DNA of 59,791 bases from JBIQJD01 sp044507695 (GCA_044507695.1 JBIQJD010000019.1:1-59791), one strand, 5' to 3'. Shown: positions 15,244-24,706, numbered from the stretch's first letter. Program-made: numbers and translations. Notes: a model not told the origin generated them from the sequence alone.

Positions 15244-17109
15244 TTAATTAATATTTCTAACTGTATTGCCGCCTCTTTCAACTGCCTTATTTAATGCGAG
15301 CGTTGCGTTGTAAAGCACTTCATCGGCATCAGTTTTATTATTTGCAGAGGCAATACCAATGGATACGGTATATGTTGTTTGTTTAGATACAACAGCAATC
15401 GGCTGACGTGCTATTTTAACCCGCAGTTTTTCTGCCCATAAAAAAACATCCTTGGTTGTAGCATTAAAGAAATAAACTGCAAAAACTCTCTCATCAATTC
15501 TTCCAAAAATATTCAGCGGTGTCATTTCTTTTGAGATTGTTTCAGAAATGGTTGATAATACTTTGGGAAAAGGATTGCCGTCAAACAACGATTCCTGTTC
15601 AATAAAATCATCTATTTTAATTAATGCTAATGCACCGGGAGCTTTTAATTGTTCGGCTTTTATAAGATCAGATGCAACGCGCTCTTTAAATGTGGGTGCG
15701 TTAAGCGCCTTTGTTTCGATATCAACGGCAAGATAACTTTTAAGAAGTGAATGTGTAGAGAATGAATATACAATAAATGAAAAAATATTTGATGAGCTTT
15801 TAAGGAATTGTACATCATTATTTGTGTAGGCGTTTTTCTTCAAACTTTCAAAACAAAGTACGCCAAAATTCTGATTTCCGTAAACAAGCGGAATAGCAAG
15901 GAACGATCCATCGAAACTCACATCTTCAACTTTAGAATAACGAATATACTTTTCACTTGATGTATCATCAATTTTTACTGGCATTCCTGTTACTATTGAT
16001 TTTCCTACCAGCGTGCCTGCAATTTCTATTTCAAGATTTTCACCAACATATTTAAGAGAAGTTTTATTGGTTACTTTTGAAATCTTGAATTTACCTTCTA
16101 ACGGACTATAATACACAAACGCAAAAGCATCCCAGTAAAGCAGGCTGCCAATTGATTCATCAAAACTTAAAAGAAGATCTTTTTGATTATCAAATTTCAT
16201 CTCCGGATTTATAATGCTCAGCAATCCTTCCAACCGCTGCTGAGAAATTGTATCTGAATGCTTTTCTTCAAATATTGAAATAAGCATTGTAATAACGCGA
16301 ACAAACCTGCCAAGAGAATAAATTGTTTCAATACCAAATGCATCTCCTACTTTTGCATCAACCGCAATAATTGCAATTAACTGCTTATCATAAAAAAGCG
16401 GAACGCCGACAAAACTTCTTATTCCCTGCGGAGCGGTATAATAACGAATAACATCTGCTTCAGCAGCGGGTGAAATATCGCTTAACAATTCCGGTTCTGC
16501 TTTCTGCACAATCTTACTTAAAATATCATCCTCAAGATCAAATCTTCTATCAGCAATTTCGGTAGAATTTGAAATGTATTTTTCAACCGATAATTTTTCT
16601 TTCTTTTTATTATACCAAAAAAAGATAGCTGTGTGCGCGTTGTATGCCTCTTTAATTAACGTGAGCATTTTTTCAAGCACAAATGAAAACTGACCATCAT
16701 GCCCGATTTCTTTAGGCAGTGATTCATTGGCTATCTCTTCAAATTTTTCTTTTAAATCCGGCGGCTTTAAAGTTGTTTTAGGAACTCTGAATTCAGGTAC
16801 GAAATTTTCTGATGTGATTACTTCAATGCTTTTATTCTTTGAAACAATTTCAAATGATTCATCAAAATTTTCACCGTGCATTTCATCCGTATTTTCATCA
16901 TGTTCATCATCATAACTCGGTGAAAAACTGCTTTTAAAACGGAGAGTATCACGCAAAAAGATTATTAAGAAGATATAGATTACAAGAAGAGCAAGTGTAA
17001 CAATTCTGATAATTAAATCATCAGCCAGGAAAAGAACTAAGGCAAGTACAGGTACAACTAAAAAAATCAGTATTCTTTTTCTTTGCCTGCGGTCCATTTT
17101 AAGTTGCAT
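15244..17109 (-). CDS. Membrane protein with two GAF domains and a degenerate GGDEF domain
   Basis: The 621-residue protein has two membrane helices near residues 13-29 and 34-52. An acidic linker follows, then a GAF domain at about 130-275 (NAHTAIFFWYNKKKEKL; GIRSFVGVPLFYDKQLIAII) and a second at about 285-460 (DAFAFVYYSPLEGKF; GSFLAIPLVYGNQNFGVLCF). The C-terminal ~140 residues have the diguanylate-cyclase fold outline, but GGDEF is replaced by GRIDER (FGRIDERVFAVYF), so cyclase activity is unlikely. It may be a signal-sensing or c-di-GMP-binding regulator. It lies 49 bases upstream of deoB on the same strand. Ligand not known. Confidence 0.75.
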   Translation of the reverse strand: MQLKMDRRQRKRILIFLVVPVLALVLFLADDLIIRIVTLALLVIYIFLIIFLRDTLRFKSSFSPSYDDEHDENTDEMHGENFDESFEIVSKNKSIEVITSENFVPEFRVPKTTLKPPDLKEKFEEIANESLPKEIGHDGQFSFVLEKMLTLIKEAYNAHTAIFFWYNKKKEKLSVEKYISNSTEIADRRFDLEDDILSKIVQKAEPELLSDISPAAEADVIRYYTAPQGIRSFVGVPLFYDKQLIAIIAVDAKVGDAFGIETIYSLGRFVRVITMLISIFEEKHSDTISQQRLEGLLSIINPEMKFDNQKDLLLSFDESIGSLLYWDAFAFVYYSPLEGKFKISKVTNKTSLKYVGENLEIEIAGTLVGKSIVTGMPVKIDDTSSEKYIRYSKVEDVSFDGSFLAIPLVYGNQNFGVLCFESLKKNAYTNNDVQFLKSSSNIFSFIVYSFSTHSLLKSYLAVDIETKALNAPTFKERVASDLIKAEQLKAPGALALIKIDDFIEQESLFDGNPFPKVLSTISETISKEMTPLNIFGRIDERVFAVYFFNATTKDVFLWAEKLRVKIARQPIAVVSKQTTYTVSIGIASANNKTDADEVLYNATLALNKAVERGGNTVRNIN

Positions 17110-17225
17110 AGGAGATGATGAAAAACTGAAATAAATATAGTTGTTGAATTAACAACCCACAATTTATAATGAAGTAACGAATAAAAAAAATTGAAGGAAA
17201 ATATCCAAGCGCTCCGCACAAATTT

Positions 17226-17816
17226 TTATGATGAATAAAAAGACGAGGCAAGAAAGCCAAGTACTTCCTTCTTTCCGGTTTTTTTTATTGATGAATAAGA
17301 AATAAGACTTTCACCCGGAACCAGTTCGGGAAATATACTTATAATTTCTTTTTTTGCCGCGGCACTTTCTGCCTGATTAAGTTTATCTGCTTTTGAATGA
17401 AGAACTATGTAGGGAATTCCTTTTGAACGAAGCAGCTCATTCAATTTAATATCAAGCTCTGTTGGTTTATGTCTGCTGTCTATTAAATGAAAAGCTATAA
17501 ATATATTTTTTGAAGTTGATAAAAAACTATTTATCAGTTTTCCCCAATGTTCACGTTCCTTTTTGCTGGTTTTTGCATAACCGTATCCCGGCAAATCAAC
17601 AATGTAAAATTTATCATCTATCATGTAATAATTAATTGATCTTGTTTTACCCGGAGTTGAACTTGTTTTTGCAAGATTTTTTTTATTGAAGAGAGAATTG
17701 ATGAATGATGATTTTCCAACATTAGATCTTCCGCAGAGAATTATCTCCGGAAGATTATTTTTTGGAAGATCATTCAGATTATAAACTGATTTTATGAATT
17801 CCTGTTTTTCAAACAT
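17226..17816 (-). CDS. engB: Ribosome-biogenesis GTPase EngB/YsxC
   Basis: This 196-residue GTPase assists assembly of the large ribosomal subunit. G1 is GRSNVGKSS near residue 29, G2 includes SSTPGKTRSIN, G3 is DLPGYGYA, and HSKADK is the G4 motif (NKxD in most GTPases; SKAD is typical of the EngB group). The length is usual. It follows rplQ on the same strand but is separated from it by a terminator hairpin at 17828-17862. Confidence 0.95.
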   Translation of the reverse strand: MFEKQEFIKSVYNLNDLPKNNLPEIILCGRSNVGKSSFINSLFNKKNLAKTSSTPGKTRSINYYMIDDKFYIVDLPGYGYAKTSKKEREHWGKLINSFLSTSKNIFIAFHLIDSRHKPTELDIKLNELLRSKGIPYIVLHSKADKLNQAESAAAKKEIISIFPELVPGESLISYSSIKKTGKKEVLGFLASSFYSS

Positions 17817-17827
17817 ATAGATGATTT

Positions 17828-17862
17828 AAAAAAACAAACCCAGTTTCTCATTTGAAACTGGG
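17828..17862 (-). terminator. Terminator at the end of the ribosomal alpha operon
   Basis: Stem CCCAGTTTC (17839-17847) / GAAACTGGG (17854-17862), six-base loop; on the minus strand it is followed by G and seven T (17834-17828). It lies after rplQ and before engB. Confidence 0.9.
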
Positions 17863-17886
17863 CTTGAAAAAATAAATTTTCTGTAA

Positions 17887-18369
17887 TTATTTTTCTTTAG
17901 TTTCTTCAACAACCTGGGCCTCTTCAACTTCTGAAGATTCTTTTTCAGCTTTAGCCTGGGCTTTAGCTTCTCTCTGTTCTTTCTGTTGTTCAGCTTTAAG
18001 GTTTGCAACATCGTTATAATCAACAAGTTCAAGAATTGCCATTGGAGCTGCATCACCTTTACGGTTACCGAGTTTAATTACGCGGGTATATCCGCCCGGT
18101 CTTTCGCCTACTTTTTCTACAATTTCACTAAACAATTCTTTAACAACTTCTTTATCATTTATAACTGCCATTATCTGTCTTTTTGAATGCAGATCACCTT
18201 TTCTTGCTTTTGTAATTAAAGCTTCAACATAACCTCTTGCTTCTTTAGCTTTAGCAAGAGTTGTTCTTATTCTTTTATGTTTTAATAAAGAAGTAGCCAG
18301 CGCTCTCATTAATGCTGCACGGTGGCTTGATGTTCTGTTAAATTTTCTGCCTCTAACTCTATGTCTCAT
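17887..18369 (-). CDS. rplQ: 50S ribosomal protein L17
   Basis: L17 lies near the exit tunnel of the large subunit. The core MRHRVRGRKFNRTSSHRAAL and PGGYTRVIKL are typical. At 160 residues it is longer than most L17 proteins (about 115-130) because of a charged Lys/Glu/Ala tail after VDYNDVANL, rich in EQ, AKAQAKAEK and ending ETKEK. It is the last gene of the alpha operon, 53 bases after rpoA. Confidence 0.95.
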   Translation of the reverse strand: MRHRVRGRKFNRTSSHRAALMRALATSLLKHKRIRTTLAKAKEARGYVEALITKARKGDLHSKRQIMAVINDKEVVKELFSEIVEKVGERPGGYTRVIKLGNRKGDAAPMAILELVDYNDVANLKAEQQKEQREAKAQAKAEKESSEVEEAQVVEETKEK

Positions 18370-18422
18370 AAAATTCCAGGAAAATTTTAATGAATAATTT
18401 TCCGCCTGTTAAAGCGGGCTAG

Positions 18423-19418
18423 TTAAACAACTTCGGTTTCGTCTTTAAGATATTTATCAACGTCCATTCCGAATTCCAGTCCAAGATTCTCAACAATCTC
18501 CATCAATTCGGCTAATGATTTTCTTCCGAAGTTTCTGAATTTAAGCATCTCTGATTCATCTTTTCTTACAAGCTCAGCAAGATTTTTAATGTTTGCTGCT
18601 TTCAGGCAGTTATGAGACCTTACACTTAATTCAAGATCATCAACATTAGTTAAAAGAATTTTTTTGATTCTTTCTTTCTCACTGTCTTTCTGGCTTACTG
18701 CCTGTTCTTCTTCCTGATCAATATCAAAATTAATAAACAACTGAATATGATCTCTCAATATTTTTGCAGCCTGAGTAAGCGCATCATCGGGAGTAATTGA
18801 ACCATCGGTTGTAATTTCCAATGTTAATTTTTCGTAATCGTTCTTATCGCCTATTCTTACGTTCTCAATATCATATTTAACGTTCTTTATTGGAGTAAAA
18901 ATAGAATCAATCGGAATTACGCCGATTGTATGTTCGGGAGAAACATTTTCATGCGCCGGAACATAACCTTTGCCTTTGCCAACTCTGATTTCTACATCAA
19001 ACTTTGCATTTTTGTTTAAAGTAGCTATATGAAGATCAGGGTTAAGAATTTCAATTTCAGAACTGTGTTTTTGAATATCGGCAGCAGTAAACTCGCCTTC
19101 ACCCTGAAAAGTGATATCGATCTTATTCGGTTTTTTGCTCAGAAATTTCATTCTAACCTGTTTAAGGTTAAGTATAATTTCTGATACATCTTCAACAACA
19201 CCATCAATTGTGCTGAACTCATGAAGTACTCCGCTGAACTTAACGGATGTAATGGCAGCGCCGGTTAAAGAAGAAAGTAAAACTCTTCGTAAGGAATTTC
19301 CAAGAGTAACTCCGTATCCTCTTTCCAACGGCTGAAGAAAAAATCTGCCAAAAGTATTCGTGTAAGATATCTCATCAAGTACTACGGCCTCAGGCATCTT
19401 TAAATATGAAACACTCAT
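18423..19418 (-). CDS. rpoA: RNA polymerase alpha subunit
   Basis: The 331-residue alpha subunit nucleates assembly of RNA polymerase and contacts activators and UP elements. The N-terminal dimerisation domain has RGYGVTLGNSLRRVLLSSL, and the C-terminal domain has LELSVRSHNCLKAANIKNLA and FGRKSLAELMEIVENLGL. Its position between rpsD and rplQ is the usual one. Confidence 0.98.
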   Translation of the reverse strand: MSVSYLKMPEAVVLDEISYTNTFGRFFLQPLERGYGVTLGNSLRRVLLSSLTGAAITSVKFSGVLHEFSTIDGVVEDVSEIILNLKQVRMKFLSKKPNKIDITFQGEGEFTAADIQKHSSEIEILNPDLHIATLNKNAKFDVEIRVGKGKGYVPAHENVSPEHTIGVIPIDSIFTPIKNVKYDIENVRIGDKNDYEKLTLEITTDGSITPDDALTQAAKILRDHIQLFINFDIDQEEEQAVSQKDSEKERIKKILLTNVDDLELSVRSHNCLKAANIKNLAELVRKDESEMLKFRNFGRKSLAELMEIVENLGLEFGMDVDKYLKDETEVV

Positions 19419-19455
19419 TTATAATCCTCTAAAAATTAATTCATAAAAATTGATT

Positions 19456-20082
19456 TTATTTGGAATAAAGCTCAACAACCAATTGTTCATTGGCATTTAG
19501 AGGAACGTCGGCTCTTTCGGGAACCTGAACAAATGTTCCTGAAAGAGAAGCTTTATCAACAGACAGCCAGGAATAAGTATTATCTTTAACTCTTTTCAGT
19601 GAGCTGTGAATAGCGTCAAGTTTTTTGCTTTTATCTTTAATTTTAATAACATCGCCGGCTTTTAAGATGTATGAAGGAATATCAACAAGGCGGTCATTAA
19701 CAATTACGTGTCTATGTCTTATAAGCTGTCTTGCCTGCTTTCTTGAAGAGGCAAAGCCTAATCTAAATACAACGTTATCTAATCTGCTTTCCAAAATTTT
19801 AATCAGGTTTTCACCTGTAATACCTTTGGTTTTATTGGCATGTTCAAAATAATTTCTGAACTGAGTTTCAAGTAAACCGTACAGCCTTTTAATTTTTTGT
19901 TTTTCTCTTAACTGAACTCCGTATTCAGAAACTTTTGTTCTTCTTGAAACGCCATGCTGACCGGGTGGGTAATTTCTTACCTCAACAGGACATTTGTCAG
20001 TATAACATTTTTGTCCTTTCAGAAAAAGTTTCTGTCTTTCTCTTCTGCACAGTTTACAAACTGAATCAGTATATCTTGCCAT
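19456..20082 (-). CDS. rpsD: 30S ribosomal protein S4
   Basis: S4 binds 16S rRNA early in small-subunit assembly and usually represses its own operon. The 208-residue protein keeps the N-terminal Zn ligands (SVCKLCRRE, then KCYTDKCP), so it is the zinc-binding form. The S4 RNA-binding domain is LDNVVFRLGFASSRKQARQL and HRHVIVNDRLVDIPSY. It lies between rpsK and rpoA. Confidence 0.98.
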   Translation of the reverse strand: MARYTDSVCKLCRRERQKLFLKGQKCYTDKCPVEVRNYPPGQHGVSRRTKVSEYGVQLREKQKIKRLYGLLETQFRNYFEHANKTKGITGENLIKILESRLDNVVFRLGFASSRKQARQLIRHRHVIVNDRLVDIPSYILKAGDVIKIKDKSKKLDAIHSSLKRVKDNTYSWLSVDKASLSGTFVQVPERADVPLNANEQLVVELYSK

Positions 20083-20106
20083 TAATTAATTCTCCAAAAT
20101 AAAAAT

Positions 20107-20493
20107 TTAAACTCTTCTTCTCTTCGGCGGTCTGCAGCCGTTATGCGGAATTGGTGTAACATCTTTTATTGAACTTACTTCCAATCCTGCTGTATTTAAA
20201 GCTCTTATTGCGGCTTCTCTTCCTGAGCCCGGTCCTTTAACATAAACATCAACTCTTCTCAAGCCTGCATCATAAGCTTCTTTAGCGGCGGCTTCTGCCG
20301 AAACCTGGGCTGCAAAAGGTGTATTTTTTCTTGAGCCTTTGAAACCGTTTTTGCCTGCAGAAGACCATGCAATTGTATTACCGTAAATATCGGTTAATGT
20401 TACAATTACATTATTAAATGTTGCTTTGATATGTGCAACGCCGTTTGCGTCAACATGCGCTTTCTTTTTTGTTTTTTTAACAGCTTTAGCCAT
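20107..20493 (-). CDS. rpsK: 30S ribosomal protein S11
   Basis: S11 forms part of the small-subunit platform near the mRNA exit. The 128-residue protein has the typical GVAHIKATFNNVIVTLTD, GSRKNTPFAAQ and the C-terminal PIPHNGCRPPKRRRV. It is co-linear with rpsM and rpsD. Confidence 0.98.
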   Translation of the reverse strand: MAKAVKKTKKKAHVDANGVAHIKATFNNVIVTLTDIYGNTIAWSSAGKNGFKGSRKNTPFAAQVSAEAAAKEAYDAGLRRVDVYVKGPGSGREAAIRALNTAGLEVSSIKDVTPIPHNGCRPPKRRRV

Positions 20494-20587
20494 CCCAATT
20501 TACCTTATTCTATTTTAATATTTCGTTCAAGATTTGCAGTAATGAACTTTAATAGTAAAAATTAAAAATTCATATCTGCAATAAAGA

Positions 20588-20971
20588 TTATTTCTTAGAC
20601 GGAGCTTTCTTTTTACCAGCAACCGTTTTTCTTTTACCTTTACGTGTACGTGAATTTGTACGTGTTCTTTGTCCTCTAGCAGGTAAACCTCTGCGGTGTC
20701 TTACTCCACGGTAAGCACCAATATCCATTAAACGCTTAATGTTCTGCTGAACTTCTGAGCGGAGAGCACCTTCTACCTTATAATCAGCAGTTAAAATTGC
20801 CCTGATGTGTGCAACCTCTTCATCTGTTAAATCAGCAACTTTTTTATCAGGGTCTACTTCAGCTTTTTGAAGAATATCTGCAGATACTTTTTTACCCACG
20901 CCGTAAATGTATTGCAGCCCGAAAAGGACTTTTTTGTTTTTTGGTAAATCTACACCAGCTATACGAGCCAA
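20588..20971 (-). CDS. rpsM: 30S ribosomal protein S13
   Basis: S13 sits in the head of the small subunit and contacts the P-site tRNA and bridge B1. The 127-residue protein has MARIAGVDLPKNKKV, GIGAYRG-like DIGAYRGVRHRRGLP, and RGQRTRTNSRTRKG. The Lys-rich tail (KKKAPSKK) reaches the tRNA. It is the first gene after rpmJ. Confidence 0.98.
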   Translation of the reverse strand: MARIAGVDLPKNKKVLFGLQYIYGVGKKVSADILQKAEVDPDKKVADLTDEEVAHIRAILTADYKVEGALRSEVQQNIKRLMDIGAYRGVRHRRGLPARGQRTRTNSRTRKGKRKTVAGKKKAPSKK

Positions 20972-20992
20972 TTAATCTTCTCCTTAATTTTA

Positions 20993-21106
20993 TTAACCTT
21001 GACGCTGTTTATGTTTTGGATTTTTGCAAATAACTTTAACAACGCCCTTGCGTTTAATTATTTTACAGTTGTCACATATTTTTTTTACTGATGCTCTAAC
21101 TTTCAT
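20993..21106 (-). CDS. rpmJ: 50S ribosomal protein L36
   Basis: The 37-residue protein starts MKVRASVKKICDNCKIIKR and ends KHKQRQG. It keeps the zinc ribbon ligands (CDNC, then C and H in VICKNPKHKQ), so it is the zinc-binding form. It lies ten bases after infA and before rpsM, the usual place. Confidence 0.97.
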   Translation of the reverse strand: MKVRASVKKICDNCKIIKRKGVVKVICKNPKHKQRQG

Positions 21107-21116
21107 TGAAGCTCCG

Positions 21117-21335
21117 CTATTTATATCTGTAGGTAATTCTACCTTTTGTTAAATCATAAGGAGATAATTCTATTGAGACTTTATCTCCAACCAATATTTT
21201 AATGAAGTGCATTCTCATCTTACCGGAAATATGCGCAAGTATTTCATGACCATTATCCAGCTTAACTTTAAAATGCGCATTTGGTAAAGTTTCCGTTACC
21301 ACTCCATCAACTTTTATTGGTCCTTGTTTAGCCAT
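21117..21335 (-). CDS. infA: Translation initiation factor IF-1
   Basis: IF-1 binds the A site of the 30S subunit during initiation. The 72-residue OB-fold protein has VTETLPNAHFKVKLDNGHEI, GKMRMHFIKILVGDKV and ELSPYDLTKGRITYRYK. Its ATG shares one base with the TAA of map (TAATG), which couples their translation. Confidence 0.98.
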   Translation of the reverse strand: MAKQGPIKVDGVVTETLPNAHFKVKLDNGHEILAHISGKMRMHFIKILVGDKVSIELSPYDLTKGRITYRYK

Positions 21336-22102
21336 TAACTAACTGTTAAAATTTCCCCGGCTGAACCGGAATTAGAAATTAAAATTGTATGTTCAAAATG
21401 GGCTGATGCTGATCCATCTGCTGTTACAACTGTCCAGCCATCATTGGCTGTTTTTACGCGGAAAGAACCTGCATTAACCATTGGTTCAATTGCAAGTGTC
21501 ATTCCTTTTTTCAGTTTGGCACCTGTACCAGGTTTACCAAAATTTGGCACAGAAGGATCTTCGTGCAGAAATTTTCCTACTCCATGGCCGCATAAATCTC
21601 TTACAATTGAAAATCCGTTTGATTCAACATATTGTTGAATCGCTGCTGAGATATCGTGCACCCGGTTATCTACTCTTGCCTGTTCAATTCCAACATATAA
21701 TGATTTTTCAGTAACATCCATCAATCTTTGTTTTTCTGCATCAATCTTACCAACAGCAACTGATAATGCAGCATCACCATAATATCCGTTCTTATAAACA
21801 CCAACATCTAAAGAAATAATTTCACCTTCTTTTAGAATGCGGTCACCGGGAATTCCATGAACCACTTCATCATCAATGGAAGAACAAATACTTGCAGGAA
21901 ATGCAGAAGCACCTCCCTGCGAATATCCTTTGAAAGCAGCTTTGGCACCGCTGCTAAGTATATAATCTTCAGCAATAAGATCAAGTTCTTTTGTTGATAT
22001 ACCCGGCCTTACAGCATTCTTCATTAAAAGCAAGGTTTCAGCAACTATTCTGCAGCTCTCACGAATAAAATCTATTTCTTTTTTTGTCTTTATATAAATC
22101 AC
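21335..22102 (-). CDS. map: Methionine aminopeptidase, type I
   Basis: This metalloenzyme removes the N-terminal Met from new proteins. The 255-residue protein has the pita-bread fold with metal ligands in SLDVGVYKNGYYGDAAL (two Asp), CGHGVGKFLHEDP (His), IEPMV (Glu) and AHFEHTILI (Glu). It lacks the zinc-finger N-terminal extension of type Ib. It follows secY directly; adk, which sits between them in many bacteria, is absent. Confidence 0.97.
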   Translation of the reverse strand: MIYIKTKKEIDFIRESCRIVAETLLLMKNAVRPGISTKELDLIAEDYILSSGAKAAFKGYSQGGASAFPASICSSIDDEVVHGIPGDRILKEGEIISLDVGVYKNGYYGDAALSVAVGKIDAEKQRLMDVTEKSLYVGIEQARVDNRVHDISAAIQQYVESNGFSIVRDLCGHGVGKFLHEDPSVPNFGKPGTGAKLKKGMTLAIEPMVNAGSFRVKTANDGWTVVTADGSASAHFEHTILISNSGSAGEILTVS

Positions 22103-22110
22103 AATTAAAA

Positions 22111-23445
22111 CTATCTGCGCCCTCTTATTTTACCGGATTTCATAAATCCATCATAATGGCGCATTAATAAATGAGATTCAATTTGCTGCAACGTATCTAA
22201 TGCTACACCAACAATAATCAACAAACTTGTTCCGCCAAAAAATTGTGCAAACTGTCCGGATACTCCCCATGCACTTACAAATGCAGGGAGTATTGCTACT
22301 ATTGCCAGGAAGAAAGATCCGGGCAATGTAATTTTTGTTAAAATATTATCTATAAATTCTGATGTTTGCTTACCCGGTCTTATTCCAGGAATGAAACCTC
22401 CCTGTTTCTTCATATTATCTGCAACATCTTTCGGATTAAAAGCAATTGCAGTGTAGAAGTATGTAAAGAAGATAATCATTAAAGCATAAATAATTGAATA
22501 TACGGGAGATGTATAAACAAAATACCCTGATAAGGTTTGTAAAAATTCATTATCCGGGAAAAATGATAAAACCGTATTTGGTATAAACATTATTGATTGC
22601 GCAAAGATAATCGGCATAACTCCGGCAGTATTAACTCGTAGCGGGATATACTGTGTTACGCCGCCGTAAACTTTTCTTCCAACAACTCTTTTAGCATACT
22701 GAACCGGAATTCTTCTTGTTCCCTGTGTAACTAAAACTACACCGGCAATAATTAATACCATGAATACAACTATAACAATTTCAATTATAAGACTTCTGGT
22801 GCCTGCTGCTATTAATCTATATTCATCCAGAATTGCAAATGGAAATCTATTAATGATTCCTATAAAGATAATCAACGAAATCCCGTTCCCAATTCCTTTA
22901 TCAGTTATCTGCTCACCAAGCCACATCATAAAGATTGTGCCTGCAGTAAGAATGATAATGGTGGTAATTGTAAATCCAAATCCCTGAACAGCAGCAGGAA
23001 TAATAGGCAAACCTTCAACATTAATGTTATACAATCTTATTGTTACACCCCATGCCTGCATTGCAGAAATGAGAACCGTTCCATACCTGGTAAGCTGGGT
23101 AATTTTCTTTCTTCCCTCTTCGCCTTCCTGCTGAAGTTTTTGAAAGTAGGGAACAACCGCACCCATAAGCTGAATGATAATTGATGCCGAAATATATGGC
23201 ATTATACCGAGTGCAAAAATTGCTGCGTTGGAAAAAGCACCGCCGACAAACAAATCATATAATCCGAAAAGATTATCTGATGTTGCATTACGAGTACTTT
23301 CTGCAAGTAAAGCTGAATCAACGCCCGGTATTGTAATGTGGGCACCGATCCGGACAATTACGAGCAAAGCCAGTGTATATAAAATTCTCTGGCGCAGCTC
23401 ATGAATCTTAAAAATATTTCTGAATGTATCTGTAAAATTTGCCAT
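22111..23445 (-). CDS. secY: Protein translocase subunit SecY
   Basis: The 444-residue protein is the central channel of the Sec translocon, with ten membrane helices. Conserved parts are RILYTLALLVIVRIGAHITIPGV at helix 1, GIMPYISASIIIQLM at the plug/helix 2 region, GIGNGISLIIF and IPGIRPGKQT in the cytoplasmic C5 loop. It follows rplO in the spc operon. SecE is encoded at 48405. Confidence 0.98.
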   Translation of the reverse strand: MANFTDTFRNIFKIHELRQRILYTLALLVIVRIGAHITIPGVDSALLAESTRNATSDNLFGLYDLFVGGAFSNAAIFALGIMPYISASIIIQLMGAVVPYFQKLQQEGEEGRKKITQLTRYGTVLISAMQAWGVTIRLYNINVEGLPIIPAAVQGFGFTITTIIILTAGTIFMMWLGEQITDKGIGNGISLIIFIGIINRFPFAILDEYRLIAAGTRSLIIEIVIVVFMVLIIAGVVLVTQGTRRIPVQYAKRVVGRKVYGGVTQYIPLRVNTAGVMPIIFAQSIMFIPNTVLSFFPDNEFLQTLSGYFVYTSPVYSIIYALMIIFFTYFYTAIAFNPKDVADNMKKQGGFIPGIRPGKQTSEFIDNILTKITLPGSFFLAIVAILPAFVSAWGVSGQFAQFFGGTSLLIIVGVALDTLQQIESHLLMRHYDGFMKSGKIRGRR

Positions 23446-23456
23446 TTATCTTCGGA

Positions 23457-23909
23457 TTATATCTTTTTAATTGAGCCGCCAGCAGCTTCTATTTTTTCTT
23501 TGGCTGAGTTACTGAACGCATCTGCTTCTATCTGCAGCTTTACTTTTAAATCTCCGTTTCCTAAAATTTTAACCGGACCTTTATTTTTTGCAACTAATCT
23601 GTTTTGTACCAATACATCTCTGTTAATTGAACTTGCCTTAGTCGATTCAGCAAGTTTCTGAAGATCACCGGTATTTACAATTTGATACTGAACTTTAAAA
23701 ATATTTGTAAAACCGAATTTCGGAATTCTTCTTTGAAGCGGCATCTGGCCGCCTTCAAACCATGCTTTACTTTTTGCACCGGAACGGGACTTTTGTCCAT
23801 TCATTCCTCTGGTAGCAGTTTTACCGTGACCTGATCCGGCACCGCGTGCAACTCTTTTTCTGTTTTTTCTTGATCCAGCCGCGTATTTAAGATTACTTAA
23901 AATATCCAT
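23457..23909 (-). CDS. rplO: 50S ribosomal protein L15
   Basis: L15 is a late-binding protein of the large subunit. The 150-residue protein has the basic Gly-rich N-terminus (RKRVARGAGSGHGKTATRGM), EGGQMPLQRRIPKFGF, and a C-terminal globular domain. It lies between rpmD and secY. Confidence 0.98.
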   Translation of the reverse strand: MDILSNLKYAAGSRKNRKRVARGAGSGHGKTATRGMNGQKSRSGAKSKAWFEGGQMPLQRRIPKFGFTNIFKVQYQIVNTGDLQKLAESTKASSINRDVLVQNRLVAKNKGPVKILGNGDLKVKLQIEADAFSNSAKEKIEAAGGSIKKI

Positions 23910-23920
23910 TATAAACCTGT

Positions 23921-24103
23921 TTATTTAATTTCTTCAACTTTAACTAGGTGACTAACTTTATTAATCATGCCTCTGATTTGAGGAGTATCGTTATGAACTT
24001 TTTCCCAATTTGGCCTGCCCAAACCCAAAGCTTCAATTGTCAGCTTTTGTTTTTTGGGTCTGTCAATTATGCTTTTAACCTGTGTTACTTTAATTTTTCC
24101 CAT
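23921..24103 (-). CDS. rpmD: 50S ribosomal protein L30
   Basis: The 60-residue protein has the short bacterial form: KIKVTQVKSIIDRPKKQKLT, LGLGRPNWEKVHNDTPQIRG. It sits between rpsE and rplO. Confidence 0.97.
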   Translation of the reverse strand: MGKIKVTQVKSIIDRPKKQKLTIEALGLGRPNWEKVHNDTPQIRGMINKVSHLVKVEEIK

Positions 24104-24114
24104 TATTTCCTCAA

Positions 24115-24621
24115 TTAAGCGCTAAATAATTCTTTTACTGTCGTTCCTCTTTTTTTAGCCATCTTACGGGCGTCAATTATATTTAATAAACCATTAAGAG
24201 TTGCTTTCACCTGGTTGTGGGGATTGCTGGATCCTAAAGATTTTGTAAGAATATCCTGCACACCGGCAGCCTCAAGAACCGCACGTACACCACCGCCGGC
24301 AATCAATCCGGTACCCGGAGAAGCAGGCTTCAAAAGAACTTTACCCGCCCCGAATTTACCGATTGTTTCGTGAGCGATTGTACCTTTAATAACCGAAACA
24401 TTTACAAGGCTTTTTTTAGCATCATCAATACCTTTTGATATTGCATCGGTAACTTCATTAGCCTTACCTAATCCCACACCAACCGTACCGTTTCCGTTGC
24501 CAACCACCACAATGGCATTAAAGCTGAAACGACGGCCGCCTTTAACAACTTTTGCAACTCGGTTTATATGAACTACTTTTTCCTTAAGTCCTTCGGTTTC
24601 ATTTGACTTTGCAGTTTTCAA
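24115..24621 (-). CDS. rpsE: 30S ribosomal protein S5
   Basis: S5 stabilises the decoding centre and helps unwind mRNA. The 168-residue protein has VVKGGRRFSFNAIVVVGNGN, GVGLGKANEV, and GTGLIAGGGVRAVLEAAG. A tRNA-Gln gene lies between it and the upstream rplR, an unusual break in the spc operon. Confidence 0.98.
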   Translation of the reverse strand: MKTAKSNETEGLKEKVVHINRVAKVVKGGRRFSFNAIVVVGNGNGTVGVGLGKANEVTDAISKGIDDAKKSLVNVSVIKGTIAHETIGKFGAGKVLLKPASPGTGLIAGGGVRAVLEAAGVQDILTKSLGSSNPHNQVKATLNGLLNIIDARKMAKKRGTTVKELFSA

Positions 24622-24706
24622 TTAATTCTCCAGCTACTCTGATATTTCTTAATAAATTATTTTTCTAAAAAAGAATAAACTTCTTTAACCACGGCAGTTT
24701 AATTAG

